A program made the translations under genes and the position numbers. From Streptomyces sp. AC558_RSS880 (GTDB lineage Bacteria > Actinomycetota > Actinomycetes > Streptomycetales > Streptomycetaceae), in contig NZ_JAGMUJ010000084.1 of assembly GCF_019049255.1 (NCBI RefSeq), positions 272,397 through 336,396 on the forward strand: a stretch of DNA of 64,000 nucleotides, given 5' to 3'. The notes under the pieces are model-generated. The model was not told the origin of the DNA. It did no database searches and worked only from the letters and a program-made list of their open reading frames with translations. Positions within the stretch are counted from its first letter, which is position 1, and every line of letters starts with the position of its first letter. Shown here in pieces: positions 35,064 through 43,945 of this stretch.

Positions 35064-35462
35064 GGCCCGCGCGACGCCCCGTTTCCGTGGTGTCCACGCG
35101 GCCGTCGGATGCCGTTGGCACTGCGTGGATTCCGCCGCCGCCGGGGCCCGTTCCACCGGTTCACCGGGGCACGTACGGTACATGTCGCCACGGCGGCACC
35201 GGCTTCCCGGGGCCGTACGGCGGTGTGGTGTGCGGGTCTCGTGAGGGTTGTCAAGTGACCGGCCGGTAAGGTGGGTTGCCGCTGCCCGCCTGATACGATC
35301 ATCGAACTTTCAGCAGGCTGGCGGCGCGTCGTGAACGCGTACGGGGGACAGTCTCTAAGGCCCCATCGCTGAGGAGTTGAGGCTTGGTCCGCCGCGGGCC
35401 CGTGCCGTTCGACGGCCCGGACCCGTCCCACGCATGCGCGGATCTGCCGAACTCCCGGCGCG
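35064..35462 (+). promoter_or_regulatory. Leader region of the conservon with an extended -10 candidate
   Basis: This 399-bp gap has no gene. TGATACGAT at 35291-35299 fits an extended -10 (TGN-TANNNT) in its only AT-rich patch; no clear -35 is present. About 190 bases then remain before the conservon start, a long untranslated leader. I saw no riboswitch-like fold, though CGTCGTGAACGCGTACGGGG and the following G-rich runs could pair. Confidence 0.4.
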
Positions 35463-35483
35463 ATGCGACTTGAAGAGAGTCTC

Positions 35484-36692
35484 ATGACGTCATTGACCGG
35501 GGATCCGCTGCTATGGATCCTGCTTGTGGTGCTCGTCGCTGCGGTGTTCGCAGTGCAGCGGGCCCGGAGAACCAATCTGGCGCTCCGAAAAACGAAAAAG
35601 GACCTGGAGGACGGACTGGGCCAGGCCCAGAGCCGGATCGACCAGCTCCAGGGACACATCGCCTCCCTGGACACCCAGCACCGCGGTGACCTCGCGGACG
35701 TCCGGGCGGACGCGGAGTCGTCGACCAAGGCGGTACTGAAGTCGGCGATGGGCACGCTCCAGTCGCTCGCCGAGGAGCAGCAACTGCTGCTGGACGGGCT
35801 GCTGCAGAAGTACGGCAACGACACCGAGGTGCTGGCGGACCTGATGTCGGTGGACCACACCGGCAGTCAGTTCAGCCGCCGGGCCAAGGGCATCTCGGTG
35901 CTGTGCGGCGGATGGCTGGGCCGGCGCGAGGGGGTGGCGACCGTCTACGACGTGGCCCGCAGCGCGCAGGGCCGCATCAAGGACTTCAACCGGGTGAGCA
36001 TCCACGCGCAGGCCAGCGTCGCCGTCACCAGCAAGGCCGTCGAGCCGGTGGCGGTGGTCCTCGCCGAGCTGCTGGACAACGCGACCACGTACAGCGCTCC
36101 GGGCACACCGGTCGAGGTCAACATCCAGGCCGTGCCGACGGGTGTGTGCTTCATCGTCGACGACGCCGGTCTGGGCATGGACCAGGAGACCAAGGACCGG
36201 GCGGCGGCGCTGCTGTCCGCCGACGGCCCCGTCGACATCACCGGTCTCGGCGACCCGCCCCGGTTCGGGTTCGCGGTGTGCGGCATGCTCGCCGCACGGT
36301 ACGGCTTCGCCGTCTCCGTCGGTTCGGTGTCCCCCTACGGCGGAGTGCGCGCAGTGATCCGAGTGCCGGAAAGCCTTCTGGCGGCCGAGGCCGTCACCCC
36401 CGCCGAACCCGTCCGGGAGCCCGCGGACCAGGGCGGGGAGAGCGCCCCGCAGCGGCTGGCGCCCGTCCCGGTCGGCCCCTCCCACGTGGTGGGCACGACG
36501 ACCGGCGGACTGCCCAAGCGTCGCCGGCGCCAGGGGCCCATCTCGGTGGTGCCGGCGCCGCAGGACACGGCAGCCATCGACCAGCAGACGTCCGAGTCGG
36601 CCGGCGAGGTGACCGCGTCGCGCCTGGGGGCGTTCGCGCGCGGCACCCAGCTCGGACGGACCAACACCACGGAAGGACCTGACCACCAGTGA
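35484..36692 (+). CDS. cvnA: Conservon sensor: histidine-kinase-like ATPase (CvnA)
   Basis: About 402 residues: one N-terminal membrane helix (LLWILLVVLVAAVFAV), a coiled coil (KDLEDGLGQAQSRIDQLQGH), then a HATPase domain with N-box AELLDNATTYSAPG, G1 VDDAGLGMD and GFAVCGMLAARYGF, and a disordered Pro/Arg-rich tail. There is no obvious phospho-acceptor His. In conservons CvnA works with roadblock (B), DUF742 (C) and GTPase (D) partners in a G-protein-like switch at the membrane. ATG 35484 has AAGAGAG close upstream; ATG 35463 would add seven residues. Confidence 0.92.
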   Translation: MTSLTGDPLLWILLVVLVAAVFAVQRARRTNLALRKTKKDLEDGLGQAQSRIDQLQGHIASLDTQHRGDLADVRADAESSTKAVLKSAMGTLQSLAEEQQLLLDGLLQKYGNDTEVLADLMSVDHTGSQFSRRAKGISVLCGGWLGRREGVATVYDVARSAQGRIKDFNRVSIHAQASVAVTSKAVEPVAVVLAELLDNATTYSAPGTPVEVNIQAVPTGVCFIVDDAGLGMDQETKDRAAALLSADGPVDITGLGDPPRFGFAVCGMLAARYGFAVSVGSVSPYGGVRAVIRVPESLLAAEAVTPAEPVREPADQGGESAPQRLAPVPVGPSHVVGTTTGGLPKRRRRQGPISVVPAPQDTAAIDQQTSESAGEVTASRLGAFARGTQLGRTNTTEGPDHQ

Positions 36693-37090
36693 ACACCGAC
36701 CTGTCGTGGGTGCTGAACGACGTGCTCGAGGTGCGTGGAGCCCGCCACGCGGTCCTCGTCTCGGGTGACGGCCTGCTGCTGCAGCGTTCGGACGAGATCT
36801 CACGCGACGACGCCGAGACGAACGCCGCCGCGATGAGCTCCATGCAGTCCCTGAGCCGGGCGGTCGCCGGTTTCGTCGGGGCGGGGCACGGCATCTGGAA
36901 GCAGACGCTGCTGGAGTACGACGGCGGCTGGATCTTCCTCATCGCGGCCGGGCAGGGCGCCTACCTGGCCGTCTCGGCGGCGCTGGACGTCGACATGGAG
37001 GCCATGTCGTTCCGCATGCAGAAGACGGTGGCGGCGCTGAGCAAGGCGATGAGCGTGGCCCCGCGCTCGGACAACGGTGCCGGCGTATGA
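36689..37090 (+). CDS. cvnB: Conservon roadblock/LC7 protein (CvnB)
   Basis: The 133-residue roadblock domain reads DLSWVLNDVLEVRGARHAVL at the start and ends SFRMQKTVAALSKAM. Roadblock proteins of this sort act as GTPase regulators for the small GTPase CvnD. The start GTG 36689 overlaps the cvnA stop as GTGA. Confidence 0.94.
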   Translation: MNTDLSWVLNDVLEVRGARHAVLVSGDGLLLQRSDEISRDDAETNAAAMSSMQSLSRAVAGFVGAGHGIWKQTLLEYDGGWIFLIAAGQGAYLAVSAALDVDMEAMSFRMQKTVAALSKAMSVAPRSDNGAGV

Positions 37091-37461
37091 CGACGCCCGG
37101 CGAGGAAGCACCCGTCACCAGTGACTTCGTCCGCTCGTACGTCATCACGGGCGGCCGGAGCCTGCCGTCCTCGGACGAACTGGCGCTGCACACCTTGGTC
37201 ACCCTGGCTCCCGAGCGGACGCTTCCGCTGGGAGCCGGCCCCGAGGTCAGGGCGATCTGGGAGCTGTGCGCGGGTGGCTACCTGTCGGTCGCCGAGGTGG
37301 CGGGCCACCTCGGCCTGCCCGTCGGGGTGGCCCGGCTGCTGCTCACCGATTTAGCGGAGCAGGGACACCTGCTCCGCCGGGCCGAGCCGCCCCGGGCCCA
37401 GAACGTTGACAGAGCGACCCTCGAGAAGGTTCTGAATGGACTCCAATCCCTCATCGGCTGA
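37087..37461 (+). CDS. cvnC: Conservon DUF742 protein (CvnC), with TTA codon
   Basis: The 124-residue DUF742 protein has FVRSYVITGGRSLPSSDELA, then a helix-turn-helix-like core LSVAEVAGHLGLPVGVARLL. It starts by ATGA overlap with cvnB and its end overlaps the cvnD start by 26 bases. Codon 89 (37351-37353) is TTA within LLLTDLAEQ. Because all conservon genes are coupled, a bldA-dependent codon here could put the whole downstream switch, including the GTPase, under developmental control. Confidence 0.94.
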   Translation: MTTPGEEAPVTSDFVRSYVITGGRSLPSSDELALHTLVTLAPERTLPLGAGPEVRAIWELCAGGYLSVAEVAGHLGLPVGVARLLLTDLAEQGHLLRRAEPPRAQNVDRATLEKVLNGLQSLIG

Positions 37462-38038
37462 GACGGCGCAGAGGTCCATCTACGTCTCCAGCGCGGTGAC
37501 CAACGCCGCCAAGATCCTCGTCGTCGGGCACTTCGCCGTGGGCAAGACGACCTTCATCGGCTCGCTGTCGGAGATCACTCCGCTGCGCACCGAGGAGAAG
37601 ATGACCCAGGCGTCCGTCCACGTCGACGACCTGCGGGGCGTGGCGGACAAGACCACCACCACGGTCGCCCTGGACTTCGGCCGTCTCACCCTGAGCGACG
37701 ACCTGGTGCTGTACCTGTTCGGCACCCCGGGACAGCAGCGCTTCATGCAGCTGTGGGAGGACATGGCCCGCGGCGCGCTCGGGGCGCTGCTCCTGGTCGA
37801 CCCGGGACGTCTGGAGGAGACCTTCCCGGTCATCGACCTCATCGAGCGGTACGGCCTGGAGTACGCCATCGCCGTCAACTGCTTCGACCCCGCCGCCACC
37901 TACGGCGAGGCCGAGGTGCGCGAGGCGCTCGACCTGCTCCCGGACACCCCTGTCGTCTACTGCGACGCCCGCGACCAGCAGTCGTCCGCCAGGGCGCTGA
38001 TCGCCCTGGTGAGGCACCTGCTCGACCGCGCGGCCTGA
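37436..38038 (+). CDS. cvnD: Conservon small GTPase (CvnD)
   Basis: The 200-residue ATP/GTP-binding protein has Walker A GHFAVGKTT (about residue 31), a switch region TTTTVALDFGRL, the G3 motif FGTPGQQRFMQLWEDM, and later VNCFDP in the position of the base-specificity motif. It hydrolyses GTP and is the output or gate of the conservon. ATG 37436 lies inside cvnC with GAGAAGG upstream. Confidence 0.94.
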   Translation: MDSNPSSAETAQRSIYVSSAVTNAAKILVVGHFAVGKTTFIGSLSEITPLRTEEKMTQASVHVDDLRGVADKTTTTVALDFGRLTLSDDLVLYLFGTPGQQRFMQLWEDMARGALGALLLVDPGRLEETFPVIDLIERYGLEYAIAVNCFDPAATYGEAEVREALDLLPDTPVVYCDARDQQSSARALIALVRHLLDRAA

Positions 38039-38095
38039 CCGCCCCGCGCCGCCCGGACCGGGAACAGCGGTTCTTCGACCCCTAAGGAAGACTCC

Positions 38096-39436
38096 ATGGA
38101 CCCCCAAGCACCGTCTGCCGCCACCGTCAGCAGATGCCCCATGCACGACGCCGCGTTCGCCGCCGATCCCCAGCAGGTCTACGACCGGCTGCGCGCCCAC
38201 GCCCCGGCCGGCCCCGTCGAGCTCGCCCCCGGCACGGACGCCACGCTGGTCGTCGGCCACGAGACGGCGCTGCGCGTGCTGCAGAACACCGAGCTGTTCG
38301 CCCGCGACGCCCGCCGCTGGAAGGCACTCAACGAGGGTCGCATCGGCATGGACAACCCGGTGCTGCCGATGATGGCGTACCGGCCCAACTGCCTGTTCAC
38401 CGACGGTGCGGTGCACCTGCGGCTGCGCAAGGCCGTGGTGGACAGCCTGGCCCGGCTCAACATCACCCGGATCCGGCGTGACGTCGAGCCGATCGCCGAC
38501 TACCTGCTCGACCAGTTCAGCGAGCGCGGCCGGGCCGACCTGCTCAACGACTACGCCAAGCTGCTGCCGCTGCTGCTGTTCAACAAGCTGTTCGGCTGCC
38601 CCGCGGACATCGGTGACACCCTCACCACCGCCATGTCGGCGATCTTCGACGGCAAGGACGCGCTGCGCGCCAACGAGGACCTCACCGCCTGCCTCATGGA
38701 GCTGATCGCGCTCAAGCGGCGCTCGCCCGGTGACGACGTCACCTCCTGGCTGATCCAGCACCCGGCCGGGCTGACCGACGAGGAGCTCAAGGACCAGCTG
38801 GCGCTGTTGATGGGCGCCGGCATCGAACCCGAGCGCAACCTCATCGGCAACGCCATGGTGCTGCTGCTGTCCGGGACGGACGGCCGGCAGAGCGGCATGC
38901 TGATCGAGGAGGCACTCGATCACGTGCTGTGGAACCAGACACCGATCGCCAACTACGCCGCCCACTACCCGGTCCAGGACGTCGATCTCGGTGGCCATGT
39001 GGCGGAGGCGAACACGCCGGTCGTCATCTCCTTCGCGGGCGCCAACAGCGACCCCGCGCTCGCCGAGGCCCGCCGCACCCACAGCAAGGGCGCCCACCTG
39101 GCATGGGGCGCCGGTCCGCACGCCTGCCCCGCCAAGGACCCGGCGCAGGTCATCGCGATCACCGCGATCGAACGGCTGCTCAACGCGCTGCCCGACCTCA
39201 CCCTGGCCGTGCCGGAGAAGGACCTGCAGTGGCGGCCGGGCCCGTTCCACCGGGCCCTGGTCGCGCTGCCGGTGACGTTCAGCCCCACGCCGGCCACCCG
39301 GATGGCGGCCGCGCTCCAGAACCGGGCCGCGGCACCGGGTGCGCAACAACCGCTCCCGTCGTCCGCTCCGGTACGGCAGGAACCGGTGCGGAAGAAGGGA
39401 TTCTGGAGCAGCTTCCTGGACATCTTCCGCGTCTGA
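38096..39436 (+). CDS. Conservon cytochrome P450, CYP157-like, lacking the ExxR motif
   Basis: The 446-residue protein keeps the haem-thiolate loop WGAGPHACPAKDPA but is otherwise unorthodox. Where helix K should give E-x-x-R it reads IEEALDHVLW, without the arginine, and the I-helix reads LMGAGIEPERN without the oxygen-activating Thr. CYP157 enzymes of Streptomyces conservons are the known family that lost ExxR, and a VLW tail at this point fits them. A Lys-rich C-terminal extension (QEPVRKKGFWSSFLDIFRV) may touch the membrane or a partner. It may act as a redox or ligand sensor rather than a hydroxylase. It follows cvnD by 57 bases. Confidence 0.92.
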   Translation: MDPQAPSAATVSRCPMHDAAFAADPQQVYDRLRAHAPAGPVELAPGTDATLVVGHETALRVLQNTELFARDARRWKALNEGRIGMDNPVLPMMAYRPNCLFTDGAVHLRLRKAVVDSLARLNITRIRRDVEPIADYLLDQFSERGRADLLNDYAKLLPLLLFNKLFGCPADIGDTLTTAMSAIFDGKDALRANEDLTACLMELIALKRRSPGDDVTSWLIQHPAGLTDEELKDQLALLMGAGIEPERNLIGNAMVLLLSGTDGRQSGMLIEEALDHVLWNQTPIANYAAHYPVQDVDLGGHVAEANTPVVISFAGANSDPALAEARRTHSKGAHLAWGAGPHACPAKDPAQVIAITAIERLLNALPDLTLAVPEKDLQWRPGPFHRALVALPVTFSPTPATRMAAALQNRAAAPGAQQPLPSSAPVRQEPVRKKGFWSSFLDIFRV

Positions 39437-39542
39437 CGCACGGCATGTGACCGGAGCAACCTCCAGGGGTGCATGACAAGGCAAGGGGGAAGGGTAGGTT
39501 CCGGCGGTAGTGATCAACAGCGCCCAGTAAAAGGAGCTCTGC

Positions 39543-40808
39543 GTGACCGCCGTCGGCGACATACGCGGCACCACCACCCACCGCCGAGCCGTCATCTCCC
39601 TCCTCCGGCACCTGCGTTCGGCCGAAGGACAGGCCAATCCCCTCCCTGTCTGGGAGGAGTTGCGCGCCCTCGGAGACGTCGTACCTTCTCCCTGGGGCGG
39701 CTACTTCGTCACCGGTTTCGAGGCATGCAGCCAGGTCCTGCGCAGCAGGGACTGGCTCGTGCCGGACTTCGCCTGGCAGGAGCGGCAGCCCGACCCGAGT
39801 CGCTGGCAGGAGTTGGCCACCCAGGAGTTGACCGGGACCCTGTCCCGTATCAACCCCCCGACGCACACCTGTCAGCGACGGGCCCTGGGCAACCCGTTCG
39901 ACCGCGCCACCCTGGAGGGCCTGCGTCCCCGGATCGCCGCTCTCGCCTCCGGCCTCCTGGACGACCTGGAGGAACGTCTGCGCAGTGACGGGGAGGCGGA
40001 CTTCGTCCACACCGTCGCCGAACTGCTCCCGGTTCGCACGGTCTGCGAGTGGCTCGGCATCCCCGAAGAGCACTTCGCGCACATCCTGAACTTCACCCAC
40101 CGGCAGGCCTACGCTCAGGAGCTGTTCCCCACCAGGGAAGAGCTCGCGGAGGCGGGCCGTGCCACGCTGGAGATGCGGGTCTTCTTCACCGAACTGATCC
40201 GCGACCGGCGGGCCCGCCCTGGCAACGATGTCCTCACCGGCTGGATCCACTACTGGGACGCGCGGTACCCGGACGATCGCGCCGCCGCGGACCGGGTGAT
40301 CTACCACCTCACGATGTTCATCACCATCGCCTCCCTGGAGACCAGCGCGGTCCTGCTGACCAACGCGGTGCGGTTCGCCACCGAGGACCCCGCCCGGGCC
40401 GAGTGGCTGCGCGCGCACCCGGAGCACATCGAGGACCTGGTGGAGGAATCCCTGCGCTACGACCCCCCGGTGTGGCTCAACTCCCATGTCGCCGCCGCCG
40501 ACATCGTCCTCGCCGGCACCCCCATGCCCAAGGACACCACCGTCCACATCCTGTACGGTTCGGCGGCCCATGACCCCCGGCGCAACCCGGATCCGCATGT
40601 CTTCGACATCCTGCGTGGCGGCGGCCACATCACTTTCGGCAGCGGCGCCCACTACTGCCTCGGCGCGGCCCTCGCGCGTACCGAGGCCCGGGAGCTGATC
40701 GCCCAGGTGCTGGAACGCTTCCCGACCCTGCGGCCCGCCGCACCTCCCGCCTACGACGTCTCCCGGCTCGTCTTCCGCCGCATCACTTCACTGAAAGTAA
40801 CGACATGA
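39543..40808 (+). CDS. Second cytochrome P450 of the conservon cluster
   Basis: The 421-residue protein has canonical helix K (EESLRYDPPVW, ExxR present) and haem loop FGSGAHYCLGAALAR. The I-helix MFITIASLETSAVLL departs from the usual A-G-x-[DE]-T-T but keeps Glu-Thr. It is therefore the likelier catalyst of the pair. GTG 39543 has AAAGGAGC six bases upstream. Conservons often pair a CYP157 with a second P450 such as CYP154 or CYP156; I cannot assign the subfamily by eye. Its stop overlaps the crotonase start as ATGA. Confidence 0.92.
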   Translation: MTAVGDIRGTTTHRRAVISLLRHLRSAEGQANPLPVWEELRALGDVVPSPWGGYFVTGFEACSQVLRSRDWLVPDFAWQERQPDPSRWQELATQELTGTLSRINPPTHTCQRRALGNPFDRATLEGLRPRIAALASGLLDDLEERLRSDGEADFVHTVAELLPVRTVCEWLGIPEEHFAHILNFTHRQAYAQELFPTREELAEAGRATLEMRVFFTELIRDRRARPGNDVLTGWIHYWDARYPDDRAAADRVIYHLTMFITIASLETSAVLLTNAVRFATEDPARAEWLRAHPEHIEDLVEESLRYDPPVWLNSHVAAADIVLAGTPMPKDTTVHILYGSAAHDPRRNPDPHVFDILRGGGHITFGSGAHYCLGAALARTEARELIAQVLERFPTLRPAAPPAYDVSRLVFRRITSLKVTT

Positions 40809-41587
40809 GCACCCGTCCCCTCACCGATCTCCCCGCCGACCGGATACTCAAGACCCTCCGCACCTACCGGCAGGGTCCTCTCCTCACCGTCGAACTGAAC
40901 GTCCCCGAAGAGGGCAACGCCGTCACCGACGCCATGCTGGAGGACCTCCTCACCGTCCTCGACGACCAGGACCCGGCGGTACGGGTCCTGGTGCTGGCCG
41001 CCGCCGGAGACGAGTTCTGTCTCGGCGGTGACCGGCACGAGTTCCCCCAGCACCTCGCCGACGACCCCACCGGCGGCGGCGTCCGTGTCAACGGGACGAA
41101 GGCCCTGCGTGTGTGCGAGGCCCTCATCGCCAACCCCGCCGTCACCATCGCCCGCGTCCAGGGCAGGGCCGTCGGCGCCGGCGTCGGGCTCGCGCTCGCC
41201 TGCGATCTGCGCGTGGGTGCGGACACCGCGTCCTTCCGCCTGCCCGAACTCGCCCTCGGACTGCCCCCCGCCTGGGGCGGGCTGCTCTCCCGCCTGATCA
41301 GCGAGGTGGGGGCCGCCCGCGTGCGGGAGCTGATCCTCACCGCACGTGTCTTCGACGCCCAGGAGGCCCTCGCTCTGTCGGTCCTCCATCGGGCCGTGCC
41401 GCGGGACGCGCTCGACGACGCCGTCATGGCCTGGGCCAAACCCGTCCTGCGGCGGTCGGCCTCCGCCCTGCGGGTCACCAAGGCCATGTTCAACTCGCTC
41501 ACCGCCACCACCCGACTCGCCGACACCTCGGTGTTCGATCCCGAACTCCTGACGGCGGTCCTCACCCAGCAGCACCGGCCCGGCTGA
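40805..41587 (+). CDS. Enoyl-CoA hydratase/isomerase (crotonase) family protein
   Basis: The 260-residue protein has the crotonase oxyanion-hole segments DEFCLGGDRHEF and GRAVGAGVGLALACDLRVG, followed by FRLPELALGLPPAWGG. The Glu of the second catalytic acid position normally seen around PELxLGxxPxxGG is present as PELALG; whether it hydrates or isomerises is open. It is coupled by ATGA to the second P450, so it belongs to the extended conservon transcript. Acting together, P450 and crotonase could modify a CoA-bound or fatty substrate. Confidence 0.88.
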   Translation: MSTRPLTDLPADRILKTLRTYRQGPLLTVELNVPEEGNAVTDAMLEDLLTVLDDQDPAVRVLVLAAAGDEFCLGGDRHEFPQHLADDPTGGGVRVNGTKALRVCEALIANPAVTIARVQGRAVGAGVGLALACDLRVGADTASFRLPELALGLPPAWGGLLSRLISEVGAARVRELILTARVFDAQEALALSVLHRAVPRDALDDAVMAWAKPVLRRSASALRVTKAMFNSLTATTRLADTSVFDPELLTAVLTQQHRPG

Positions 41588-41632
41588 CCGCGGGCGTGCC
41601 GCTCGGCGGGCGGACGCGGTGATCCGCGCCGG

Positions 41633-42124
41633 TCAGGTGGACGTCCGCCCGTCGAGTGTCCCGCGCAGGGTGCCGGCGTGTCCCGCGTGCCGCGCGGTCC
41701 CGGCGATAAGGCGCATCAGCACCCCGCGCGCGCTGCGCACGGCTCCCGGCTCGTGCCGGGGGCCTCGGGCAGCGGGTGGGTCGCCGACAGGTCGGGCACG
41801 GAGGCGACGATCTCCTCGCTGCGGGCGGCGACCCGCTCGTAGCACGCGAGGACGCCGTCCAGGGTGTCGCCGGGCAGCGTCCGGAAGTCGTTCCGGTGCT
41901 CGATCGCCCACCGCGGGACCTCGCGGGCGGTGCCGGCCGCGAGATCGGCCCAGGTGACGCCGTCGGGCAGGTCGTGGCGCAGCGCGGAAGGGCCCTCGGT
42001 CACGAAGGCCGTCCGCGCCTCCTCGACGGCCGCGACGTGCTTGATCAGCCCGCCCGGGCACAGGGCACAGGGCGCCGGCCGTCGGGCGCGCACCGGCCTG
42101 TTCGTCGCTCGGTCCGCGCGCCAT
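41633..42124 (-). pseudogene. DinB-like (DUF664) protein with two frameshifts
   Basis: The minus strand starts GPSDEQAGARPTAGALCP in one frame, switches to GGLIKHVAAVEEARTAF and SEEIVASVPDLSATHPLPEA in another, and returns with RHEPGAVRSARGVLMRLIAG and ARHAGHAGTLRGTLDGRTS to the stop. The first shift comes from a 7-base tandem duplication (CACAGGG twice, 42059-42072); removing one copy restores the frame. The second comes from one base lost near 41760, at an expected Trp. The first 25 residues also seem absent. Intact forms are metal-binding four-helix thiol-transferase-like proteins. Confidence 0.8.
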
Positions 42125-42166
42125 GGCGGTCAGGTCGTGTCCTCTTCCCGGGGCAGTATCGACGGC

Positions 42167-43156
42167 ATGCCGAAGACCTCAGCCCGACTGCTCTCCCTGC
42201 TCTCCCTGCTCCAGGCCCGCCGTGACTGGCCGGGGGCGCTGCTGGCCGAGCGGCTGGGGGTGAGCCCGCGGACCGTACGCCGTGACGTGGACCGGCTGCG
42301 CGAACTCGGTTATCCGGTCGCGGCCTTCAAGGGGCCCGACGGGGGATACCGGCTGGACGCCGGCACCCGGCTGCCGCCCCTGCTGTTCGACGACGGGCAG
42401 GCCGTCGCCCTCGCCGTCGCGCTGCGGGCCGCCGCCACCACGGGTGCCGCGATCCGGGAGGACGCGGTTCGCGCCCTGGCCACCGTCCGGCAGGTCATGC
42501 CCGCGCGGCTGCGCCACCGCGTCGACACCCTCCGGGTGACCACCGTGGAGCCGTCCTCGGCCCGGCCGCACCCGTCCGTCGACGGCGCGCTGCTCATGAC
42601 GCTGAGCGCCGCCGTCCACGCCGGCGAAGTGCTGCGCTTCGACTACGCCGCCGCCTCCCCGCCGGAGGGCGCCGCCCGTCCGCCGCGCCGGGTGGAGCCG
42701 CACCGTCTCGTCAGCCGGGGCGGGCGCTGGTACCTCGTCGCCTTCGACCTCGACCGCGCCGACTGGCGCGTCTTCCGCGCCGACCGGATCACCCCGCGCA
42801 GCCCCACGGGGCCCCGCTTCGCACCGCGCGAGGTCCCCGGAGGCGACGTGGCCGCGTTCGTCACCGGCAGGTTCCGGGGAGCGGACGGCTCCGGCGAGTG
42901 GCCCTGCCGCGGCGAGGTGATCCTGGACCTGCCCGCCGCCACCGTGTCCCGCCACGCCCACGACGCCGTCGTCGAGGAGCTGGGCCCCGGCCGCTGCCGG
43001 CTCGTCCTGGGCTCCTGGTCGTGGACCGCCCTCGCCGCCGACGTCGGACGGTTCGACGCCGCCGTCGAAGTGGTCGGCCCGCAGCAACTCAAGGACGCCT
43101 TCGCGGTCCTGGCACGCCGTTACGCCCGTGCGGCGGCCGGTGCGCCCGGCGGGTGA
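42167..43156 (+). CDS. YafY-type transcriptional regulator with WYL domain
   Basis: The 329-residue protein has an N-terminal winged helix (LLAERLGVSPRTVRRDVDRLREL, residues about 25-47) and a WYL domain (VEPHRLVSRGGRWYLVAFDL) with a C-terminal WCX-like extension. WYL domains sense small ligands or nucleotides. No ribosome site precedes ATG 42167; CAGTAT ends ten bases upstream, so a leaderless start is plausible. It is divergent from the broken DinB gene, its likely former target; such pairs are common in Streptomyces. Confidence 0.9.
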   Translation: MPKTSARLLSLLSLLQARRDWPGALLAERLGVSPRTVRRDVDRLRELGYPVAAFKGPDGGYRLDAGTRLPPLLFDDGQAVALAVALRAAATTGAAIREDAVRALATVRQVMPARLRHRVDTLRVTTVEPSSARPHPSVDGALLMTLSAAVHAGEVLRFDYAAASPPEGAARPPRRVEPHRLVSRGGRWYLVAFDLDRADWRVFRADRITPRSPTGPRFAPREVPGGDVAAFVTGRFRGADGSGEWPCRGEVILDLPAATVSRHAHDAVVEELGPGRCRLVLGSWSWTALAADVGRFDAAVEVVGPQQLKDAFAVLARRYARAAAGAPGG

Positions 43157-43167
43157 TTCACGGTCCT

Positions 43168-43194
43168 GAAAAGCCGTTGCCGAAAAGCCGTTGC
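43168..43194 (+). repeat. Short tandem repeat
   Basis: GAAAAGCCGTTGC occurs twice with a one-base gap (period 14) just after the WYL regulator stop. Likely slippage; no hairpin or known function. Confidence 0.6.
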
Positions 43195-43332
43195 ACCCCC
43201 GGGCCGGGCCGCCGGATTCCCGGGCGTCCCGCCTGTACGACCGTCACGGGACGACGGTCCACCACGCCGTCGACACCCGGGAGACGATAGTCGGTTGACG
43301 CCGGGGCGGTGGGCCGGGAGAGCATCTGTGGC

Positions 43333-43893
43333 ATGCGAGAGCCTGCTGGGATCCTCACCTTCGACCGGGTCGTGCTGCGCCGGTGGCGTCCGGACGACCT
43401 CGACGCCCTGGAACGGGTGATCCACGAGTCGCTGGAGCACCTGGTGCCGTGGATGCCCTGGGCGTCCGACCCGCCCACCCGGGAGGACCTCGCCGATTTC
43501 CTGGCCCGGAACCAGGAGCAGTGGGCCAGTGGGCAGGCCTACGCCTACGGGATCACGTCGGAGGGCGCGCTGGTGGGCAGTTGCGGCCTGTACCGGCGCA
43601 TCGGTCCGGGCGGGCTCGACATCGGCTACTGGCTGCATCCCGGCTGGACGGGACGCGGTCTGGCCACCATGACCGCCTCGGCCCTGGTCCGCCAGGGCCT
43701 GCGGCTGGCGGGAGTGCGTCACGTCGAGATCCGTCACGACGCCGCCAACCGGGCGAGCGCGGCCGTGGCCCGCCGCGCCGGACTCACCGAGGCCGGACGC
43801 CGGCCGATGCCCGAGGGGCCGACGGCGCCCGGGGAGGTGGGCGTCGAGGTCGTCCGGCGGATGACGGCGGACGGGTTCCGGGCCGGTTCGTGA
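43333..43893 (+). CDS. GNAT acetyltransferase, RimJ/RimL-like
   Basis: The 186-residue protein has the GNAT order: RVVLRRWRPDDLDALERVI, GSCGLYRRIGPGGLDIGYWL (strands 4-5), acetyl-CoA motif PGWTGRGLATMTASALV (Q/R-x-x-G-x-G/A form as GWTGRGLA) and IRHDAANRASAAVARRAGL. It transfers an acetyl group to a protein N-terminus or small amine; the target is not known. ATG 43333 lacks a strong ribosome site. Confidence 0.9.
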   Translation: MREPAGILTFDRVVLRRWRPDDLDALERVIHESLEHLVPWMPWASDPPTREDLADFLARNQEQWASGQAYAYGITSEGALVGSCGLYRRIGPGGLDIGYWLHPGWTGRGLATMTASALVRQGLRLAGVRHVEIRHDAANRASAAVARRAGLTEAGRRPMPEGPTAPGEVGVEVVRRMTADGFRAGS

Positions 43894-43945
43894 CGGCGCG
43901 GGGCCGGGCGCCGTACGGCTCCCGGCGCGGACGCGGGCAGGGGCC

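Noticed and set aside
35064..35462. Riboswitch in the long conservon leader
   Set aside because: No conserved aptamer pattern was recognisable by eye and conservon functions do not suggest a metabolite switch.
37451..39637. 728-codon minus-strand frame across cvnD and the first P450
   Set aside because: Shadow of the conservon genes; the plus-strand genes have full domain motifs and ribosome sites, and this frame has neither.
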